Assembly: GCA_041844835.1 (NCBI GenBank)
Contig: JBGZBU010000001.1
Location: forward strand, 1 to 10,836
Direction of reading: 5' to 3'
DNA length: 10,836 nucleotides
Source: CAUUCX01 sp041844835
GTDB taxonomy: Bacteria; Bacillota; Clostridia; Peptostreptococcales; Anaerovoracaceae
In this document: positions 1-3,126 of the stretch, one piece after another
How positions within the stretch are numbered: position 1 is the first letter of the stretch
Layout of the letters: every line of letters starts with the position of its first letter
Translations under genes and position numbers: made by a program
Notes under the pieces: generated by a model
Told to the model about the DNA's origin: nothing
Databases searched by the model: none
What the model saw: the letters and a program-made list of their open reading frames with translations, nothing else

Positions 1-247
1 AAAGATATAGTTACATTTGAGGAATAAGTGTAAGATTTTTCAGACGGTGTTTGGGAAATAGTGCAATGCCCGTTGCACAAATATAAAAAACTATGTAGAC
101 ATAACTAAGAGAATAGCTAAAATAATTCTGAGAAGCTTGATGATGCTTTTATGTTTTAACTAATCGATGAAGAAATATATGTATTGAACTTTGGGGAGCA
201 AAATAGTACAACATCCACAATAAATGTTCCCCAAAGGAGAGAAAACA
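1..247. other. Left-edge region without an intact gene
   Basis: No gene can be supported here. In frame 1 the first eight codons read KDIVTFEE and stop at 25-27, which could be the tail of a gene entering from the left, but eight residues identify nothing. A small perfect inverted repeat, GTGCAA/TTGCAC (61-66 and 73-78, six-base loop), follows. It lacks a proper T-run on the plus strand, so it is only a weak terminator candidate for such a gene. The rest is AT-rich. The last part, from about 184, is the upstream region of the broken Fic gene and is listed separately. Confidence 0.4.
184..234 (+). promoter_or_regulatory. Candidate promoter with overlapping inverted repeat, upstream of Fic remnant
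   Basis: TTGAAC (184-189) and TACAAC (207-212) are 17 bases apart and each match the -35 and -10 consensus at four of six positions. A 10-bp inverted repeat containing TTGGGGA and TCCCCAA (191-200 and 225-234, with one G-T pair) has one arm directly after the -35 and the other beyond the -10, abutting the ribosome binding site AAAGGAGA (233-240). This could be an operator or an mRNA hairpin next to the ribosome binding site. The promoter match is moderate and the regulatory role is inference. Confidence 0.35.
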
Positions 248-554
248 ATGGCTGTAAAGTATAATGAAATAAAAGAATTGCTTAGAAGTCGCGCCGATCT
301 CAATACCAGATTAAATTTAATGCCATATGATGGAACCCCTTTATTGTATGAATGCACAAATTTTTCTCGATGGCAATAAGAGAACATCTGTGATTTTTGC
401 CAATCACTATTTAATATCTCACGGGGGAGGATTTTTGGTTATTCCCGAAAAAGAAGTGGCGAAATTTAAACAGTTGCTTGTACAGTATTATGAAGGAGAG
501 AATATATCCGTTGTCTCCGATTTTATGAAAAAGAATTGCTGGAAACGAATGTAG
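248..554 (+). pseudogene. Broken Fic-family protein gene (internal deletion and frame change)
   Basis: Two pieces of one gene lie in different frames. The first, 248-379, starts at an ATG 8 bases after a good GGAG and encodes 43 residues beginning MAVKYNEIKELLRSRADL, then stops. I recall this N-terminus from clostridial Fic-family proteins but could not search for it. The second, about 345-554, reads IFLDGNKRTSVIFANHYLI and on to a stop, which is the C-terminal part of a Fic domain with its DGNKRT nucleotide-binding loop. Fic proteins usually transfer AMP to target proteins. At the catalytic-His position of HxFx(D/E)GN this remnant has Gln (Q-I-F), a variant known in some family members. The roughly 30 N-terminal residues run almost directly into the Fic loop, so most of the domain is missing and the junction near 336-345 shifts the frame. 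A functional product is very unlikely. Confidence 0.75.
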
Positions 555-618
555 TTCGGGCAGCAAGGGAAAATGTAACAATTTCTTTTTTCAATCCATA
601 GCTATACTTTGTCATAAA

Positions 619-670
619 AGAACCGGCCCCATTCGTTAGAATTTTGGTCTAACTTTTTGGGGTCGGTACA
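619..670. mobile_element. IS3-family-like paired ends (minimal relic) forming a long hairpin
   Basis: Read on the minus strand, the right side begins TGTACCGACCCC and continues to GTTAGAC, which resembles terminal inverted repeats of IS150-group IS3-family elements. The left side carries a diverged opposite-facing copy (AACCGGCCCC, then GTTAGA). Together they make a hairpin: 622-631 pairs with 658-667 (one G-T pair), 635-640 pairs with 648-653, and the apex loop is 641-647. No transposase is present, so this is either a relic of an element whose whole interior is gone or a hairpin that merely resembles it. It could also end transcription from the Fic remnant. The IS assignment comes from memory of end sequences. 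Confidence 0.4.
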
Positions 671-744
671 AACCTGCCGCTTTTTGTAATCTGTACTTGA
701 AACTCCCGGAGGAAATTTGGAGCTTTCAAAATTGCATACTTACA
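671..744. repeat. 74-base direct repeat, left copy, flanking abiE
   Basis: This copy matches 2368-2441 at 72 of 74 positions; the differences are a G/A in the early TTTTTGTAAT/TTTTTATAAT stretch and a G/A in GGAGC/GGAAC. The two copies bracket the complete abiEi-abiEii module with its promoters, 1697 bases apart. It starts with AACCTGCCGCTTTTT, which in the right copy supplies the 3' arm and T-run of the abiE terminator. The left copy may therefore be the leftover end of an earlier similar gene unit. Recombination between the copies would remove the module cleanly and leave one copy. Confidence 0.85.
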
Positions 745-780
745 AAAATTGGGAGCTTCCCAAATTGCATACTTACAAAA
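715..780. repeat. 33-base tandem repeat with palindromic core; candidate AbiEi operator
   Basis: Two adjacent 33-base units (715-747 and 748-780) agree at 30 of 33 positions, and both end in ATTGCATACTTACAAAA. The second contains the perfect inverted repeat TTGGGA-GCT-TCCCAA (749-763). The first has a degraded version. The pair ends about 15 bases before an extended -10 box, where a repressor could act. AbiEi antitoxins are known to repress their own operon by binding inverted repeats near the promoter, so these are plausible operators by position. The first unit also lies largely inside the 74-base direct repeat and so recurs, in part, downstream of abiEii. Confidence 0.55.
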
Positions 781-801
781 TAATGATAAAAATGTTATAA
801 T
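773..801 (+). promoter_or_regulatory. Candidate extended -10 promoter (distal) for abiE
   Basis: TGTTATAAT at 793-801 is a perfect TATAAT with the TG of an extended -10. The sequence 17 bases upstream (TTACAA, 773-778) is a poor -35, which extended -10 promoters can tolerate. Transcription would start near 808 and leave a leader of about 110 bases. The 33-base repeats sit at and upstream of the -35 position. Confidence 0.5.
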
Positions 802-859
802 ATGTAAAATTGGCGGTGGCGTGTTTGTGCCCATGGGTGTTTTGTATGGAGGGAGGGGG

Positions 860-888
860 TTGTATTTGCGCGTACTATATCATATAAT
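860..888 (+). promoter_or_regulatory. Candidate sigma-A promoter (proximal) for abiE
   Basis: TTGTAT (860-865) and TATAAT (883-888) are separated by the ideal 17 bases. The -10 is perfect and the -35 matches TTG. Transcription would begin near 895, giving a short leader of about 25 bases before abiEi. It may act instead of, or together with, the distal promoter. Confidence 0.5.
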
Positions 889-905
889 GTAAGCATATTC
901 GCAAC

Positions 906-916
906 AGGGGGGGGGA
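906..916 (+). promoter_or_regulatory. Ribosome binding site of abiEi inside a run of nine G
   Basis: The only Shine-Dalgarno-like stretch before the abiEi ATG is A followed by nine G (907-915), 5 bases before the start. A G-run of this length is prone to slippage. Because it lies in the ribosome binding site, a length change would alter spacing and antitoxin translation without changing the protein. Confidence 0.5.
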
Positions 917-920
917 TACG

Positions 921-1514
921 ATGGATTATGTAAAAAAAGTAAAAGATAAAATGCGTAAATCAGGAGGCGTGATTACAAGCAAGGAGCTTAAAGATTCTAA
1001 TATTCCTACGATGTATCTAACGCGAATGATGAGAGCAGGCGAGCTGATTCGTGCCGGCAGAGGAATTTATATGGATTCAAACGGGAATTATGATGAATAT
1101 TATTTTTTTCATAATAGGTTCAATGTCGCCGTTTTTTCTTATGTATCCGCCCTGTATCTCCATCATTTTACAGACATAATTCCGTTGGAAATGGAAGCCA
1201 CCGTGTATAGAGGCTATAATGCACATCGCATAAGCGGAAACGTAAGAATTCACTACACAACGAAAGCAATTTATGATTTGGGTATTACAGAATGTCAAAC
1301 GATGTTTGGCAATACGGTGAAAGTATACGATTTGGAAAGAACGGTTTGCGATTTTATCAGGAGCAGAAGTAAAATAGAAACGGAGCTGTTTGCCAAAACC
1401 ATTAACAGGTATGCTCGTTATGAGCACAAGGATTTGAATAAGCTGTATGAGTATTCTAAGAGGATGAAAATATATGAAAAAGCGAGAGAAATCCTGGAGG
1501 TCGTTTATGAATAA
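921..1514 (+). CDS. abiEi: AbiEi-family type IV antitoxin / autorepressor
   Basis: This 197-residue protein is the antitoxin of an AbiE type IV toxin-antitoxin pair. In this family the antitoxin does not bind the toxin. It represses the operon through its N-terminal winged helix-turn-helix, and its C-terminal domain is needed to counter toxicity. Residues about 5-52 fit the DNA-binding part: a helical start, GGVITSKELKDSNIP, then RMMRAGELIRAGRGIYM as recognition helix and wing. The C-terminal half carries the family-like stretch VYDLERTVCDFIRSRSKI. The length is normal. The start is fixed by the G-run binding site, with no better upstream ATG. The stop overlaps the start of abiEii by 8 bases, so translation is probably coupled. 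Codon use is AT-rich like abiEii and unlike the genes after 3127. Identification is by motif and context, not by search. Confidence 0.9.
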   Translation: MDYVKKVKDKMRKSGGVITSKELKDSNIPTMYLTRMMRAGELIRAGRGIYMDSNGNYDEYYFFHNRFNVAVFSYVSALYLHHFTDIIPLEMEATVYRGYNAHRISGNVRIHYTTKAIYDLGITECQTMFGNTVKVYDLERTVCDFIRSRSKIETELFAKTINRYARYEHKDLNKLYEYSKRMKIYEKAREILEVVYE

Positions 1515-2358
1515 GGACAAGCTGAGAGGGGTATGTCAAAAACTATCAAAAGAAACCGGACTTAGTTTTAACGCGATACAAACACACTATTTTTTAGAGA
1601 GTATTTTAGAAAAAGTCGCAAGTAGTGATGAAGGTGGAAATTTTGTTTTTAAGGGCGGATTTCTACTCGCAAATATAATTGGAATAAGGCAGAGAAACAC
1701 AGTAGACATCGATTTTTTAATAAGAAGATTCGCTCTTACAGAAGAAAATATCAAGCAAAGATTTGAAAAAATTCTTAAAAACGGGGAAGATAATGGAGTC
1801 ACTTATGAAATCCAGAAAGTAGAAGAAATTCGTAAGGAAGACGAATACGGAGGATTTAGAATTACAGTTCTATGCAAATTAGAAAATATTAGACAGATTA
1901 TTCCACTTGATATAGCAGCGGGAGATCCGATGACACCAAGTGAGATGTCTTATAAATACAAAAGCATTTTTAGTGACAACTTTTTAGAAATTTGTGCATA
2001 TAACATTGAAACAATGCTTGCCGAGAAGATTCAAACGGTGTATCAAAGAGGGGTATTTAACAGTCGGAGTAAGGATTTTTACGACATTTATATTTTGTAT
2101 CACCTAAAAAAAGAAGAGATTGATTTTGAACGCTTAAAGAAGGCATGTCAAAATACATTTAAGTACAGGAATACGGTTTTTGATATAGCCGAGATTCTTA
2201 ATGTATTGGACGACTTGAAAGCGGAAAAGGACCTTGACATACGGTGGGGTAACTATCAAAAAAGGTTTGCTTATGCAGAAGGAATACGTTTTGATGATGT
2301 AATAGATACAGTAATAGCAGTGGTGAAAAACATATCAAAACCAAATGCTAAAACGTAG
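1507..2358 (+). CDS. abiEii: AbiEii-family nucleotidyltransferase toxin
   Basis: This 283-residue protein is the toxin of the AbiE pair, a cytoplasmic DNA-polymerase-beta-like nucleotidyltransferase. Characterised relatives halt growth and block phage multiplication by modifying tRNA. The catalytic features are present: FKGG at 48-51, the metal-binding pair in NTVDIDF (D67 and D69), LDIAAGDP at 134-141, EK at 173-174, and the closing motif RSKDFYD (R187, K189, D190, Y192, D193). It therefore looks intact and active. The ATG at 1507 is chosen because TGGAGG (1495-1500) lies 6 bases upstream and the ATGAATAA overlap with abiEi is typical for this operon. A longer frame opens at 1474 but has no such site and would overlap abiEi by 41 bases. 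A terminator follows directly after the stop. Phage defence or plasmid/island maintenance are both possible roles. Confidence 0.92.
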   Translation: MNKDKLRGVCQKLSKETGLSFNAIQTHYFLESILEKVASSDEGGNFVFKGGFLLANIIGIRQRNTVDIDFLIRRFALTEENIKQRFEKILKNGEDNGVTYEIQKVEEIRKEDEYGGFRITVLCKLENIRQIIPLDIAAGDPMTPSEMSYKYKSIFSDNFLEICAYNIETMLAEKIQTVYQRGVFNSRSKDFYDIYILYHLKKEEIDFERLKKACQNTFKYRNTVFDIAEILNVLDDLKAEKDLDIRWGNYQKRFAYAEGIRFDDVIDTVIAVVKNISKPNAKT

Positions 2359-2382
2359 CGGGTGGGGAACCTGCCGCTTTTT
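2357..2382 (+). terminator. Rho-independent terminator of abiE, shared with the direct repeat
   Basis: AGCGG (2357-2361, beginning inside the abiEii stop codon) pairs with CCGCT (2374-2378), and five T follow. Extra pairing of GGT with ACC inside the loop is possible. The 3' arm and T-run belong to the right copy of the 74-base repeat. Confidence 0.6.
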
Positions 2383-2441
2383 ATAATCTGTACTTGAAAC
2401 TCCCGGAGGAAATTTGGAACTTTCAAAATTGCATACTTACA
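2368..2441. repeat. 74-base direct repeat, right copy, flanking abiE
   Basis: Same orientation as 671-744 with 72 of 74 positions identical. It begins 10 bases after the abiEii stop and ends at CATACTTACA, after which the two loci have no similarity. It holds one degraded copy of the 33-base unit, not the palindromic second unit found on the left, so the 33-base duplication is specific to the promoter side. Confidence 0.85.
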
Positions 2442-2456
2442 GATCGTGATACGCTA

Positions 2457-2585
2457 CCTTATTTAAAAAAACAAGCATTTTTTTAAATAAGGTGCTCATA
2501 ATCGGCAATGTATTTAAAAAAACAAGCATTTTTTTAAATGATGTGCTCAAATGCGGTCACATATTTAAAAAACAATGAGATTTTT
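2457..2585. repeat. 51-base tandem repeat with long A/T hairpins
   Basis: The unit is an inverted repeat of A/T runs around a CAAGCA loop. Copy 1 is a perfect 15-bp stem, CCTTATTTAAAAAAA (2457-2471) with TTTTTTTAAATAAGG (2478-2492). Copy 2 has an 11-bp stem (2512-2522 and 2529-2539) with the same loop. Copy 3 starts at 2563 with ATTTAAAAAACAA and is degraded and cut off where Fic coding sequence begins (about 2586). The period is 51 bases in both steps, and GTGCTCA follows the hairpin in copies 1 and 2. The hairpins could act as bidirectional terminators between abiE and the Fic remnant. No protein product is likely. Confidence 0.75.
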
Positions 2586-2819
2586 CGGGAACGGTCGGAC
2601 GGCAAGGCTGCTTTTGAATTTCTCTCTTATGGAAAATGACTATCTTCCAATAATAATTCCGACAGAAAAGAGAGCAATCTATTATGAAGCTTTAGATAAC
2701 TATGCTGTAAGCGGTGAGCTTGACGCTTTTATTGAAATTGTTTATGAGCAGGAGGAAAAAGAGCTGGTCAAATATGAAAAGCTGCTTGGGATTTCATCAC
2801 CAAATATCCAAATGCAGCG

Positions 2820-2842
2820 GCAGCCGGAACCGGCTGCTTTTT
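2820..2842 (+). terminator. Rho-independent terminator after the Fic remnant
   Basis: GCAGCC (2820-2825) pairs perfectly with GGCTGC (2832-2837) around a GGAACC loop, and TTTTT (2838-2842) follows. It probably ended the original Fic gene. It now lies inside the extended open frame and marks the right boundary of the AT-rich region. Confidence 0.75.
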
Positions 2843-2938
2843 ATATCTTTTGCAGCAGGTGCTCCCCGGCATTGTTGCCCGGCAGTTTTTGTCATCGTTT
2901 TTTAACAATTCCGAGCAGTTCCGGGCGGGCGTATTTTC

Positions 2939-2967
2939 TTGACTTTTTGGCATTATGGAACGATAAT
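2939..2967 (+). promoter_or_regulatory. Sigma-A-type promoter of the surface-protein operon
   Basis: TTGACT (2939-2944, five of six) and GATAAT (2962-2967, five of six) are separated by 17 bases. Transcription would start near 2974 and leave a leader of about 150 bases before the first surface-protein gene. No other promoter is seen before the second gene. Confidence 0.65.
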
Positions 2968-2973
2968 ATAATA

Positions 2974-3126
2974 GTTGAATAGTATGTTTTTGGCGATTTG
3001 CGAGCGTGCGAATAAGCGCCGAGATTCGGAATAAGCGGGCACGAACATGCATTAAGTGCGCCGCGTGCGTCACGCGCACGAGCGTGCATCAACACACATT
3101 ACTATACTCTATAAGGAGATGGACTT
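2974..3126 (+). promoter_or_regulatory. Structured 5' leader of the surface-protein operon
   Basis: The leader is rich in short GC repeats: CGAGCGTGCG (3001-3010) recurs as CGAGCGTGCA (3079-3088), GAATAAGCG occurs twice (from about 3010 and 3029), and CGTGCG (3064-3069) pairs with CGCACG (3075-3080) around TCACG. The ribosome binding site AAGGAG (3113-3118) itself is in open AT-rich sequence. I recognise no riboswitch or T-box. Folding-based control is possible but unproven. Confidence 0.3.

Larger units (their letters stand above)
555..920. other. Repeat-rich intergenic region between Fic remnant and abiE
   Basis: This 366-base gap has no credible gene. It holds, in order, an IS-end-like hairpin (619-670), the left copy of the 74-base direct repeat (671-744), a 33-base tandem duplication (715-780), two candidate promoters for abiE (-10 boxes at 796-801 and 883-888) and a run of nine G at the ribosome binding site of abiEi. 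The density of repeats suggests repeated insertion and recombination. Each element is listed separately. Confidence 0.6.
2575..2982 (+). pseudogene. 3' remnant of a second Fic-family gene
   Basis: The open frame gives 135 residues, of which about the first 72 belong to a Fic domain. FFGNGRTARLLLNFSLMEND carries GNGRTAR, the end of the HPFx(D/E)GNGRxxR motif, followed by helices through KYEKLLG (to 2790). The catalytic His and everything before it are missing: the frame starts at an ATG inside the degraded third 51-base repeat, with no ribosome binding site. The true stop also seems lost, because the frame runs on through a strong terminator (2820-2842) into unrelated residues. This remnant is the classical GNGR type and differs from the DGNKR type at 248-554, so the two come from separate genes. 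A functional product is very unlikely. Confidence 0.75.

Noticed and set aside
649..834. Minus-strand open frame of 61 codons encoding a repeated CKYAI-x-x-APNF peptide
   Set aside because: The peptide repeat is just the translation of the 33-base DNA tandem repeat. The frame spans the IS-like end and the direct repeat and has no convincing gene context.
848..859. GGAGGGAGGGGG run as a ribosome binding site or G-quadruplex
   Set aside because: No reading frame starts suitably after it, and there are not four separated G-tracts of three or more for a standard quadruplex.
1077..1520. 147-codon minus-strand frame opposite abiEi
   Set aside because: Shadow of a clearly recognisable antitoxin gene; no motif or independent start signal.
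671..2441. Direct repeats as integrase attachment sites
   Set aside because: No integrase, excisionase or tRNA gene is in the window, and 74 bases with an internal terminator arm is not a typical att core. Retained only as a recombination hypothesis.
2457..2585. Possible short CRISPR array
   Set aside because: Only two to three copies, each palindromic across an A/T stem. The sequence between hairpins is partly conserved rather than unique spacer, and no cas gene is present.
2964..2972. Perfect TATAAT at 2967-2972 as the -10 of the surface operon
   Set aside because: The spacer to TTGACT would be 22 bases, too long. GATAAT at 2962-2967 gives 17 and was preferred.
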